56,753 bases of DNA, taken from NCBI GenBank assembly GCA_025055795.1, contig JANWVV010000030.1:1-56753 (forward strand), in the 5' to 3' direction. Positions 20,318 to 28,501 of the stretch are shown here, piece after piece; position 1 is the stretch's first letter, and every line of letters starts with the position of its first letter. The notes beneath the pieces are model-generated. The model searched no databases. It worked only from the letters and a program-made list of their open reading frames with translations, and had not been told where the DNA came from. A program made the translations under genes and the position numbers. The stretch comes from Gemmataceae bacterium (GTDB taxonomy: Bacteria; Planctomycetota; Planctomycetia; Gemmatales; Gemmataceae).

Positions 20318-20331
20318 TGCCAGGTCTCCTT
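20315..20331 (-). promoter_or_regulatory. infC ribosome-binding site with ATC start
   Basis: On the minus strand AAGGAG occupies 20331-20326, an 8-nt spacer follows, and ATC lies at 20317-20315. The only alternative in-frame starts are a CTG two nucleotides after the Shine-Dalgarno, which is too close, and the GTG at 20296, which has none. The arrangement mirrors the AUU-dependent feedback of E. coli infC. Confidence 0.7.
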
Positions 20332-20676
20332 CTGCTTACCGATCGGGGATTATGGTCACCGGCCCGATCTATCCGGCACCCACGCAGCGCTGGGGGCCCA
20401 TCCCCCAAGCTACTCGCACCACGCAGGTTGCATACATACTTTCTTCTTTTATACCACAAATACCTGAACTGTGGAATTCCGTCAATGGAGGCCACTACCC
20501 TTTCCCTTCACTGATTTCACACCACCCTAACGCCGCCCAAGCAGCTACCATCGAAGGAATCGAACTGATCGCCCTGCGACGATCGTTTACAATTCCGGTC
20601 TCCCTCATCGCCACTTTGGCAGTCTGAAGCATCGCTAGTCAATTCTTCTTATTGACACATTAAACAGCTTGGAAAT
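20318..20676 (-). other. infC leader / spacer behind DUF1501 gene (359 bp)
   Basis: It lies between the end of the DUF1501 gene (20677) and infC on the same strand. I see no obvious terminator for the upstream gene and no protein gene; open frames here are antisense shadows. Apart from the infC ribosome-binding site, no regulatory element was identified. Confidence 0.4.
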
Positions 20677-22122
20677 TTAAGCCAAAATGGCCTCGATGAC
20701 GTTACCGTGGACATCCGTCAAACGAAAGTCACGGCCGTTATAGCGGTACGTCAGTTTCTTATGATCCAGGCCCAACAGGTGAAGGATAGTGGCATGCAAA
20801 TCGTGGACACTTACCCGGTTTTCCACGGCTTTGAAGCCAATCTCATCGGTGGCACCGTAGCTGACACCACCACGGATACCTCCGCCCGCCAACCAATAGG
20901 TCATGGCATGGGGATTGTGATCACGACCGCCGCTGCCTTTCTGAACAATCGGCAAGCGGCCGAATTCACCACCCCAAATAACCAGAGTTTGTTGCAGTAA
21001 TCCGCGACGTTCCAGATCCGTGAGCAGTGCGGCAATTGGCCGGTCCGTTTCCGCCGCGAAACCGCTATGATTTTTGGCAATGTCGTTGTGGCCATCCCAA
21101 CTCAAGTCATTCTCCATGCCACCGCTATAAATCTGGACAAAGCGAACGCCCCGTTCCACCAGCCGACGGGCGATCAAGCATTGGCGTGCAAAGTGTCCCG
21201 ATTTGGGATGGTCCAGTCCATACAGCCGACGGGTCTCCTCGGTTTCCCGGTTCAGGTCCAACGCTTCCGGGGCCGCCATCTGCATGCGATAGGCCAGTTC
21301 GAACGTTTCCATCCGGGCCGTCAGTTCTGGTTCGTCCACCTTGGCCGCGTGCAACCGATTCAAGCGACCCAGCAGGTCCAACTGCTGCCGTTGCCGTTGT
21401 GCCGTCAGGTCAGCGGGTCGCTTCAAGTTGTCGATCGGCTGTCCTTGAGGCTGAAAGGCCGTGCCTTGATAAATAGTCGGAAGGAACCCTGCACCCCAGT
21501 TGAGCGAGTGTCCCTTGGGGATGCCGCGTCCCAAAGTGTCATACATGACGCAGAACGCCGGCAGGTCCTGGGATTCGCTCCCTAAGCCGTAGGTCACCCA
21601 GGAACCGACGCAGGGAAACCCCATTCTGCTCATGCCCGTATTCATCTTGAACAAAGCCGGGGCATGATTATTGGAATCGGTCCAGAGGGAATGAATGAAG
21701 GCCATCTTGTCGACGTGCTGGGCCAGATGCGGGAACAGCTCAGAGACCCATTTGCCACATTGGCCATACTGTTTCCAGCGAAATGGAGATTTCATGAGAG
21801 GTCCGACCTGTTGGTTGAAAAAGCCCGTGTTCGGGTCGAAGCCGGGCAATTCCTGGCCATCCCGTTTGGCAAGCTCGGGTTTGTAGTCCCAGGTATCAAC
21901 CTGAGAGGGTCCACCATTCATGAATAGCCAGATGACTGCCTTGGCCCGCGGAGCGAAATGAGGCCTCTTTGGTGCCAAGGGACCTGCCCCGCGCCGTTCC
22001 TCTGCCTGCAACAAATCGGCTAAAGCCAGCAAGCCCAAACCACCCCCGGCTCGTTGCAGAAACTCCCGGCGGCTTGCATAGACACCCAACGGCGAAACAA
22101 AAAATCGCGGCACCTGATGCAT
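20677..22122 (-). CDS. DUF1501 family Tat-exported protein
   Basis: A 481-residue member of the DUF1501 family, related to the sulfatase/alkaline phosphatase fold and greatly expanded in planctomycetes. A twin-arginine signal SRREFLQRAGGGLGLLALADLL spans ~17-39. The core follows: KAVIWLFMNGGPSQVDTWDYKPEL near the start of the domain, a WDGHND segment, WGGEFGRLP, and GRDHNPHAMTYWLAGGG with possible metal-ligand Asp and His residues. DUF1501 genes usually sit next to a DUF1549/DUF1553 cytochrome gene; none is adjacent here, unlike the copy at 32331. The enzymatic activity is unknown. Confidence 0.9.
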   Translation of the reverse strand: MHQVPRFFVSPLGVYASRREFLQRAGGGLGLLALADLLQAEERRGAGPLAPKRPHFAPRAKAVIWLFMNGGPSQVDTWDYKPELAKRDGQELPGFDPNTGFFNQQVGPLMKSPFRWKQYGQCGKWVSELFPHLAQHVDKMAFIHSLWTDSNNHAPALFKMNTGMSRMGFPCVGSWVTYGLGSESQDLPAFCVMYDTLGRGIPKGHSLNWGAGFLPTIYQGTAFQPQGQPIDNLKRPADLTAQRQRQQLDLLGRLNRLHAAKVDEPELTARMETFELAYRMQMAAPEALDLNRETEETRRLYGLDHPKSGHFARQCLIARRLVERGVRFVQIYSGGMENDLSWDGHNDIAKNHSGFAAETDRPIAALLTDLERRGLLQQTLVIWGGEFGRLPIVQKGSGGRDHNPHAMTYWLAGGGIRGGVSYGATDEIGFKAVENRVSVHDLHATILHLLGLDHKKLTYRYNGRDFRLTDVHGNVIEAILA

Positions 22123-22529
22123 CGCCCCAGCTCCTTGCTTCCGTCCCTGTCAGCCCTTATGGACCTTCGGTAGGTAGAAGAATTAACTGACCCCGACTGT
22201 GACCGCTCGGCTTCATTCTAGCTACGTATGCCATTTTAACATATGCACAGTTGCCATAAATACTTGTTCTTGCTCTGCCCGGGGAGTAGAGCACCAATCA
22301 ACGGACCATTTAGGTGGTGGAGTAATGACCGCAATGAAGATGTAACTTTGCTAGCAACATATATATTTGCATTCGCGTCGGGATGTGATGATCGATCTGA
22401 CTACAGCAACCTCTCCTTCTTGGTGTTGAGGGCATTTTCTACGTCAATCACTAGTAATTACTACACTGATACATGGAGGCAGCGAACAGAGGCGACAGAG
22501 CTACTTAATGGTTTGAGCGAGGTGTGGAA
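22123..22529. other. Divergent intergenic region (407 bp)
   Basis: AT-rich spacer between the divergent DUF1501 and deacetylase genes. A 96-codon frame at 22243-22533 has no Shine-Dalgarno and no family-like features, and it overlaps the next start, so it is not called. No promoter consensus or hairpin stands out. Confidence 0.4.
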
Positions 22530-23327
22530 GTGAGTGCCCCTACCACTGCGGTTGATGAAAACCGGTTGGACGTGATTGCCGTAGCTCCTCATCCGGATGA
22601 CGTCGAGATTTTATGCGGCGGCACTTTGGCCCGATTGGTACAGCTCGGTTACCGTGTCGGTATTTTCGATTTGACTAATGGAGAGCCGACACCGCGAGGC
22701 AGTGTCGAAAAGCGGCTAGCCGAGGCCGAGGAAGCCCGACGCATTCTTGGTGTGCACCTGCGAAAAAATATTAATCTGCCCAATCGTGTCCTGATGGACT
22801 GCCCGGAGAACCGGTTCCGTCTGGCCACGGAGTTCCGCCGCCACCGCCCTGCTGTGATAATCACCGCCTATGGCCGGACACCGGCAGCCTCACCCGACCA
22901 CTACCAAGGGCAACTTATCGCTGAGGCCGCCCGTTTCTACTCCCAATTGACCCGTTGGGACGATCGCTTTGATCATACTGCTCCCTATCGGGTACCACAT
23001 CTGGTGTACACCCCATTCCCGTTTGATGCCGAGAACCGCCATTGGCATAGTCAATTCGTGATCGACATTACCGAGACCATCGAGCAGAAGCTAGCCGCCA
23101 TCCGGGTGTACGAATCGCAGTTCGACACGGCCCGCTTCCAGCGGGTCGAGCACATGATCCGTTCGATTAACGGCTATCACGGTGCCCGTTGTGGCTTCCA
23201 TTACGGTGAACTGTTCGCCCTACCTACCCCTGTCGGGGCAACCGACCTGGTTCAGCTTGTCAACGGTAGCAAAGGTTCCTTGGCCCCGGTCCAACTACCC
23301 GGACGTGACCATTTGCCTACGGGCTAA
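22530..23327 (+). CDS. PIG-L/LmbE-type deacetylase, BshB1-like
   Basis: A 265-residue zinc-dependent N-acetyl-glucosaminide deacetylase-family protein. The AVAPHPDDVEILCGG motif near the N-terminus supplies the His and Asp of the zinc site, and SPDHYQG and HWHSQF provide further histidines. The segment FDLTNGEPTPRGSVEKRLAEAEEARRILGV closely resembles BshB1, which deacetylates GlcNAc-malate in bacillithiol synthesis. No bshA or bshC is in the window, so the substrate is inferred only. GTG 22530 has GAGG 7 nt upstream; GTG 22524 is too close to it. Confidence 0.87.
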   Translation: MSAPTTAVDENRLDVIAVAPHPDDVEILCGGTLARLVQLGYRVGIFDLTNGEPTPRGSVEKRLAEAEEARRILGVHLRKNINLPNRVLMDCPENRFRLATEFRRHRPAVIITAYGRTPAASPDHYQGQLIAEAARFYSQLTRWDDRFDHTAPYRVPHLVYTPFPFDAENRHWHSQFVIDITETIEQKLAAIRVYESQFDTARFQRVEHMIRSINGYHGARCGFHYGELFALPTPVGATDLVQLVNGSKGSLAPVQLPGRDHLPTG

Positions 23328-23782
23328 ATACCCCGCTCTCAGTCTCTGAGCAATCCCCACTTGCGGTTGAGAATGGAGGTGCTGCTCAAATGCCCACTAC
23401 CGAATATTTTTCTCTAGCCCGCATGCCCGCATTATACCTTTCTTTTGGAAACATTGTCACAACTGCCACCGACCAATCCATCAGTTAGAAGGTTTTGCTG
23501 TGCTCGTAGTATTCGAGCGGGCATTCTAAACCATAAGCGGAGCCGATTATCCACCCACACCATAAGTCCTAAAGGGATTTTTGCCATCGTAGAACAAACA
23601 TTACTTGCACAGTCTGCGGAGCAACACGGATTTTAGATCGCTAGGCGGAACTACCGGCACTGCGACAAGAAGGTGTGCGAAAAAAGCACCAGTTCCGTCG
23701 TGGCTAGGTACTAAAAAGCAGTTAAGATGATTAAGTAAGGCTCCGGCACGTGTTACTAAGGGCAACCCGGGAGACTGAACAG
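23328..23782 (+). other. Intergenic region (455 bp)
   Basis: No gene-like frame, strong hairpin or consensus promoter. It ends in a GGGAG ribosome-binding site 9 nt before the ATG at 23783. Confidence 0.4.
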
Positions 23783-24946
23783 ATGCGCTGCCGACACTAC
23801 CTTGCCGCCGGCCTGTTCCTGTGGAGCACATTAACGATAATGCCTTTGCGGCCGAGCTCACAAGTGCTGGCTCAGAAAGGAGAGCCGCCTACCGAAGAAA
23901 CATTCTCGACTGCCGATGGCGTTGTCCTCCGTGGCTTGTTCTACAAGGCGGTGCAGAATTCCTCTACCGCTCCCGTGGTTATACTGATGTATCCCCCGGG
24001 GCAGCGAAATGCTGAGACGGATATGACCAAGGGCGATTGGGAGGGCCTGACCCGCCGGCTGAATCAGGAAGGGTACAACGTTTTCCGTTTCGATTGGCGG
24101 GGGCATGGCAAACGTGGCCACGAAATCAAAGACCGCGAATTGTTCTGGTCTAACCGCTTCAGCGGACCCTGGAATGTCAAATACGTTACAGGGTATGGCA
24201 AAAAGCCTCTCAAAAACGACATTTACTTCAAGGATATTCGCGATCCGTTGCGGTATATGCCTGTTTACCTGCTGGACTTAGCAGCCGTGCGGGCGCATCT
24301 GGACAGCAAAAACGATGCACGCGACTGCAATACCAGTTCCATTTATTTGATTGGTGCTGGAACAGCGGCCACTTTGGGCATCGCCTGGATAGTTACTGAG
24401 TGGAACCGTCCGGCCACAGCACCTGGGCCAGCCGAGCTGTTGCCGGCCCCGCGCTACGAGTTCGTCCCACAACGCATCGGCGGTGGGATCAAGGTGGCCG
24501 CAGGCGAAGACATCAGTGGTGCAGTCTGGCTAAGTCCGCAACGTCCAGCCAGTATTGTCAGTGAAACGTTAGCCAAAAATTGGGTAGCCCACCCGAATTA
24601 CGCCCCCAAAATGCGAGATAACAACCCCATGCTTTTCCTGTATGGCGATGGCGACTCAATAGCCCAGCGGGATGCCCGCTTCTACTTTAACGAAGTGTTG
24701 GTAGGGGCCGGGAATCGCACCTTGGGCCTTAATCCCCTCAATCCCAAATACTTGCTTCCGATTAAAGGGGCCAAAAATCTGTCTGGCGTCGCTCTGTTAG
24801 GTAATAACGCTACCTTAAAAACCGAAGATACCATCGTCGAGTTCCTAGCGGCTATCCAGAAGGAGCGTGCCCGGGTTGCCCCCCGTATCCGCGACTTCAA
24901 GGCCCCATGGTTCATCGATCTGACTTACTTCGGCTTCACTCCCTGA
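23783..24946 (+). CDS. Exported alpha/beta-hydrolase-like protein lacking the nucleophile
   Basis: A 387-residue protein with a signal peptide (YLAAGLFLWSTLTIMPL) and an alpha/beta-hydrolase layout. STADGVVLRGLFYKA precedes VVILMYPPG and WEGLTRRLNQEGYNVFRFDWRGHGKRG, the oxyanion-side strands. At the nucleophile elbow the usual GxSxG reads GAGTA (IYLIGAGTAATLG), so the serine is missing. LFLYGDGDSIAQ matches the acid-residue strand, but no partner histidine is obvious near the end. It therefore may be non-catalytic or use different chemistry. The central insertion (~residues 120-165) is large. ATG 23783 has GGGAG at good spacing; a GTG 33 nt upstream is less likely. Confidence 0.75.
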   Translation: MRCRHYLAAGLFLWSTLTIMPLRPSSQVLAQKGEPPTEETFSTADGVVLRGLFYKAVQNSSTAPVVILMYPPGQRNAETDMTKGDWEGLTRRLNQEGYNVFRFDWRGHGKRGHEIKDRELFWSNRFSGPWNVKYVTGYGKKPLKNDIYFKDIRDPLRYMPVYLLDLAAVRAHLDSKNDARDCNTSSIYLIGAGTAATLGIAWIVTEWNRPATAPGPAELLPAPRYEFVPQRIGGGIKVAAGEDISGAVWLSPQRPASIVSETLAKNWVAHPNYAPKMRDNNPMLFLYGDGDSIAQRDARFYFNEVLVGAGNRTLGLNPLNPKYLLPIKGAKNLSGVALLGNNATLKTEDTIVEFLAAIQKERARVAPRIRDFKAPWFIDLTYFGFTP

Positions 24947-25089
24947 ACAGTATAATCCTGTCGAGCAAAAATAAGTTGACCCCCTGTACCCTTCAGCCAT
25001 ACAAACGGGGCTCTCACCGGATTTAGAAAATTAATGAAAAGGCATCCGAGATGCCTCTATCATAAGGCTGCCCAGTGAAGAAATTGGTT

Positions 25090-25464
25090 TTATTGTTTCC
25101 GGTAAATCACCGCCGGATCAACCACTCGCTCGGCAATGATTTGGAGCTGGTCCCCCATTACTCGGCGGAAAAAACAACTTTTGTACCCCTCGTGACAAGC
25201 GGCCCCACCGATCTGCCGTACTTTTAATAAAATCGTGTCAGCGTCGCAGTCAATGCGCACTTCCACCACTTGCTGTACGTGGCCGCTCTCTTCGCCCTTA
25301 CGCCACAGACGCCCACGACTGCGGCTATAGTAAACGGCCTGTCCCGTGCGGAGCGTCTCTTCCCAGGCTTCACGGTTCATCCAAGCCAGCATCAGCACCT
25401 CGCCCGAGTCCACGTCCTGAGCAATCGCCGGAACCAACCCTCCATTTTTCTCAAAGTTGATCAT
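25090..25464 (-). CDS. hisI: Phosphoribosyl-AMP cyclohydrolase
   Basis: The third step of histidine biosynthesis: it opens the adenine ring of PR-AMP. The protein is monofunctional at 124 residues (no HisE domain). It shows [27 protein letters not shown] early, [11 protein letters not shown] with the substrate loop, and the metal site [11 protein letters not shown] and [15 protein letters not shown]. No other his gene is nearby, so the pathway is dispersed. ATG 25464 is preceded by AAGGG. Confidence 0.97.
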   Translation of the reverse strand: MINFEKNGGLVPAIAQDVDSGEVLMLAWMNREAWEETLRTGQAVYYSRSRGRLWRKGEESGHVQQVVEVRIDCDADTILLKVRQIGGAACHEGYKSCFFRRVMGDQLQIIAERVVDPAVIYRKQ

Positions 25465-25537
25465 GACTTACCCTTAGGCACTGCATTGCTATGCGTAAAA
25501 CTTGGCATTGAGGTTGGGCTATGATCACCCTGCTCAA

Positions 25538-26083
25538 TCAAGCAGGCGAGCTCGGGTTTCCGGAACGCTTCTGGGCTATAGCTGCCTTAACGTCCGGCCG
25601 TGCAAGCACGATTAGCGACCAAATACCTACAGGCAACCCTATCACACAACAACAACTAGTTATAAAGGGAATCATCGACAGAATCGAGGCTGTCACTGGT
25701 AAGGCCAATCCGGATAGCTTCATCATCTGAATTCCACCAATGATAATCAAAATAATTAAAACGATGGCTATACCGTGCAGAACGTAGTTGATTGGGTTTT
25801 TCATCCATTCTTTGAGTGAAGTAAGCACATCGATCCATAACTCTTTCTGTTCTTGAGGCATGGTATTATCTTGTTGAATGTCATCGATAGCCTCTTGCAG
25901 TCGTGCCGGCACCTGCGGCAACTGAATCAGAGCAACAACCTCGCCGATTAACGACAAGGTGCCAATTAGTATTAGCAGCATAGCTGGAGCACTCACGGCT
26001 GCTTGAGCTTCCTCGAGGCGCCAGCCCGCAGCATTATCCTCACGCCTGCTCGCCGATTCATACTCCTCCGGAGAATAGGACAT
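25538..26083 (-). CDS. Hypothetical membrane protein, three predicted helices
   Basis: 181 residues, not recognised as a named family. An acidic cytoplasmic-looking N-terminus (~1-30) is followed by a helix AMLLILIGTLSLIGEVVALI (~34-53). A hydrophilic helical segment with Gln/Glu and a KEW motif comes next (~58-95), then helices YVLHGIAIVLIILIIIGGIQ (~100-119) and IPFITSCCCVIGLPVGIWSLIVL (~140-162), with a short basic tail. The CCC cluster inside the last helix is notable. It resembles small planctomycete membrane proteins of unknown role. It is a single gene between apt and hisI. Confidence 0.75.
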   Translation of the reverse strand: MSYSPEEYESASRREDNAAGWRLEEAQAAVSAPAMLLILIGTLSLIGEVVALIQLPQVPARLQEAIDDIQQDNTMPQEQKELWIDVLTSLKEWMKNPINYVLHGIAIVLIILIIIGGIQMMKLSGLALPVTASILSMIPFITSCCCVIGLPVGIWSLIVLARPDVKAAIAQKRSGNPSSPA

Positions 26084-26223
26084 GGTGTTTCCCCAAGAGA
26101 TTTATTTTCTTACTTTCTTCAGCCGATAGCTCTACACCTCGTTCATGTCAATTTATGTATAGAACCCCCATACACATAATGGGCACTCTCCAAGATGGTT
26201 GACAATTCTACAAGGCCATTTTA

Positions 26224-26736
26224 TCAGAATTGAATAAGGGTGAAGCACTCGTAATTGGCCAGGCGTTCACGTCCCTTCAGGTGGGTCAATTCGAGCAGAA
26301 ATGCACAGCCGGCGACCCGTCCGCCTGCCTGTTCCACCAGTTTACAAGCGGCGGCCATGGTTCCGCCCGTAGCCAATACGTCATCGACCAGAAGAACCAT
26401 AGCTCCGGGCGTGATAGCATCGGTGTGCACCTGCAGTTCGCCCATGCCGTATTCTAACTCGTATTTGAAGCTATGGGTCTGGAAGGGAAGTTTGCCGGGC
26501 TTACGGAGGGGAATAAGAGGTTTGCGTAGCTCCAGGGCCATGGGAGCGGCAAACAAAAAGCCGCGGGCCTCGGCTGCCGCAATCGCATCAACTGATTTGG
26601 TCGCATAATGGGCCGCTAGTTTGGCCACTGCATAAGCATAAGCCGAAGGATCCGCTAATAGCGGTGTTATGTCCTTGAAGAGTATCCCCGGTTTAGGGAA
26701 ATCCGGGACGTCCCGGATGTAACTGCGTAAGTCCAT
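26224..26736 (-). CDS. apt: Adenine phosphoribosyltransferase
   Basis: Purine salvage: adenine plus PRPP gives AMP and PPi. The protein has 170 residues, the usual length. The N-terminus IRDVPDFPKPGILFKDITPLLADP is typical, AEARGFLFAAPMA forms the PPi loop, RKPGKLPFQTHSFKYELEYG the flexible hood, and VLLVDDVLATGGTM the PRPP-binding motif. AGGGAGGG precedes the ATG. Cytoplasmic homodimer in characterised relatives. Confidence 0.97.
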   Translation of the reverse strand: MDLRSYIRDVPDFPKPGILFKDITPLLADPSAYAYAVAKLAAHYATKSVDAIAAAEARGFLFAAPMALELRKPLIPLRKPGKLPFQTHSFKYELEYGMGELQVHTDAITPGAMVLLVDDVLATGGTMAAACKLVEQAGGRVAGCAFLLELTHLKGRERLANYECFTLIQF

Positions 26737-26842
26737 CCTAAAACCCTCCCTGCCCGACTTTTATACTGATAACCTAACAAACAACACTACTAGCTGCACT
26801 CTAGTTTGTCCCTCGTCCGCCTTAGCCAAATTTTACCTGATT

Positions 26843-27325
26843 ATGAACTCCAAGACGGACCTGTCACCAATGGCAGCAATCATCCGCCCCGCTCAGGAGA
26901 GCGACTTAGCAACACTGGTGGAATTCAATCGGGCATTAGCCTGGGAAACAGAACGCAAAGTTCTTGATCCAACAGTGGTAACGGCTGGAGTAACTGCATT
27001 GCTACGCGACTCTCAGCGAGGCTTTTACACCGTTGCCGATTGGCAGGGACAGGTCGTGGGACAGCTCCTGATCACCTATGAGTGGAGCGACTGGCGGAAT
27101 GGTTGGTTTTGGTGGCTGCAAAGTGTCTACGTTCATCCAGAGTACCGGCGACGGGGTATCTTCCGTGCTCTCCTGCAGGCCATCGAACAACTGGCTTACC
27201 ATCGTGGGGACGTCGTTGGTCTGCGGTTGTACGTGGAACAAAGTAATACAGCAGCCCAAGCTGCTTACGCCACGCTCGGACTGCAACCAACCACCTATGG
27301 CATCCTGGAAAAAAGCTTACGCTGA
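26843..27325 (+). CDS. GNAT family N-acetyltransferase
   Basis: A 160-residue GNAT protein. IIRPAQESDLATLVEFNRALAWETE is the standard first strand-helix unit. WWLQSVYVHPEYRRRGIFRALLQAIEQLA holds the acetyl-CoA pyrophosphate-binding loop RRRGIF, and LRLYVEQSNTAAQAAYATLGLQPTTYGILEK closes the fold. A second ATG at 26870 would also give a complete domain; neither start has a strong Shine-Dalgarno. The acceptor substrate is unknown. Confidence 0.88.
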   Translation: MNSKTDLSPMAAIIRPAQESDLATLVEFNRALAWETERKVLDPTVVTAGVTALLRDSQRGFYTVADWQGQVVGQLLITYEWSDWRNGWFWWLQSVYVHPEYRRRGIFRALLQAIEQLAYHRGDVVGLRLYVEQSNTAAQAAYATLGLQPTTYGILEKSLR

Positions 27326-27422
27326 GCCCTCAACCTTATCAGGATCGATGGTTTGCCGCCTGTTGGGATTGGGCCAGGGTCCAGGTTGGTCTTCGACAAA
27401 CAGTCTGAATGACTACCACCCC

Positions 27423-28211
27423 ATGATGGATCACCGAGATTGCCCGACTGGCGAGCAAGTTGGTAAATTCCCAGGTATGGAATTCAGTGCTGAAGAACTA
27501 TTTGAGACGATAGACCGTTTGACCGCTGGACTATTGGAACGGGCAGGGATTACTGCCCCTCCTGTCGATGCCCTGTATTTGGCACGAGAGCATCTGGGAA
27601 TCCCTATCGTCGTCATTCAGAGTGAGGAGGAGCAGTCGGAGCACGGACAGCGACGTACCTGGCGCCGCGGAGCTTTCGGTAAGATCGTCCTAACTCCACA
27701 GATGAGCCGGGAGCAACGTCAGCGGGTAGCCGCCGAGGGGATTGCTGTCGCCTTGGCCCCGGAAGTGTGTCGCAAGTTGGGCATCCCTTTTGAACCCCAA
27801 ACCCCGCACTATCGCCACTTCCTCCGACAGTTGAGTGACCTCTTTGCCCCTCGTTTGCTCATCCCGACACGCCTGTTCCGCTCTGCTCAGCGGGAATGCC
27901 ACCGGGACCTGCTGGAACTGCATCGGTTGTTCAATACGGCTAGTCCGGAAACCATCGCCTTGCGTTGGCTAGATCTGGATGAACCTTGTGTTATCAGCAT
28001 TGTGGACGATGGCGTTGTCTCGCTCCGGCGCAGTAATTGTGGCATCAGCGGTAAACGACTGCTCCCCGCCGAACAGCAATGCCATGATCGGATCGCCACT
28101 CTCGAACAACCACAACGGCTACGCCAGGAAGGTTGGACGGTTAACGGCTGGTTACTACCCAATCGGCTACTGCGTCGAATTGTACTTCACAGTGTACCCG
28201 ACGAAGTATAA
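27423..28211 (+). CDS. ImmA/IrrE-like protein with degenerate metallopeptidase motif
   Basis: 262 residues. The order of segments matches ImmA/IrrE (DUF955) peptidases: VDALYLAREHLGIPIVVI, then REQRQRVAAEGIAVALA where HExxH should lie, then LSDLFAPRLLIPTRLF (the FAxxLLxP segment) and LHRLFNTASPETIALRWLDL (the helix-turn-helix-like end). Both zinc histidines are replaced (A-E-G-I-A), leaving only the Glu, so it is probably not a zinc peptidase. The frame is open far upstream (to 27078), but that part overlaps the GNAT gene. ATG 27423 is the first start clear of it, without a strong Shine-Dalgarno. Family placement is by pattern and not certain. Confidence 0.7.
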   Translation: MMDHRDCPTGEQVGKFPGMEFSAEELFETIDRLTAGLLERAGITAPPVDALYLAREHLGIPIVVIQSEEEQSEHGQRRTWRRGAFGKIVLTPQMSREQRQRVAAEGIAVALAPEVCRKLGIPFEPQTPHYRHFLRQLSDLFAPRLLIPTRLFRSAQRECHRDLLELHRLFNTASPETIALRWLDLDEPCVISIVDDGVVSLRRSNCGISGKRLLPAEQQCHDRIATLEQPQRLRQEGWTVNGWLLPNRLLRRIVLHSVPDEV

Positions 28212-28222
28212 GATAACTATAT

Positions 28223-28268
28223 ACGGCGGTGGCCCGCGTCAGGGCATGCAACCGCCGTCCTTGTTTTG
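28223..28268 (+). terminator. Probable intrinsic terminator after the ImmA/IrrE-like gene
   Basis: A perfect 8-bp stem, ACGGCGGT (28223-28230) with ACCGCCGT (28251-28258), encloses a 20-nt loop that can itself pair GCCC with GGGC. CCTTGTTTTG follows. It begins 12 nt after the stop codon. Confidence 0.55.
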
Positions 28269-28330
28269 TCGGAGGAGGATTTTGTCCCGGTTGACGTAAA
28301 ACCATAACATGGCTGAACGACAGATGGCGG

Positions 28331-28360
28331 GTCCCGACCCTCTGTCGGGATCTTATTTTT
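28331..28360 (+). terminator. Hairpin plus T-tract in the greA leader
   Basis: Stem TCCCGAC (28332-28338) pairs perfectly with GTCGGGA (28344-28350) across a 5-nt loop, and TCTTATTTTT follows. It looks like a classic Rho-independent terminator. It lies ~140 nt before greA and behind another terminator, so it may act as an attenuator in the greA leader. Confidence 0.6.
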
Positions 28361-28501
28361 GTCACCTTTGTTTACGTACCTGAAAACCCTCTTTTAAACG
28401 ATTTAACATCGCACCTTTATCAGGAGACTTTTGCAAGTCCAGGACAGGGCAAGCACATTTAGCTTGGTATTGAGGTTTCTGATTCAGGAGAGGTTGCGAC
28501 G

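Noticed and set aside
22243..22533. 96-codon plus-strand frame before the deacetylase gene
   Set aside because: No ribosome-binding site, Ser/Thr/Trp-rich composition without a pattern, and it overlaps the following start.
26199..26227. TTGACA with TATCAG at 17 nt on the plus strand
   Set aside because: No plus-strand gene follows within 600 bp; it lies next to the apt 3' end, so a chance match.
27078..27422. 5' extension of the ImmA/IrrE-like frame
   Set aside because: It overlaps the GNAT gene in another frame and reads unlike protein.
28288..28382. Tiny 24-codon frame with CHLC between and across the greA-leader hairpins
   Set aside because: It spans the terminator stem, has no ribosome-binding site and is too short to support.
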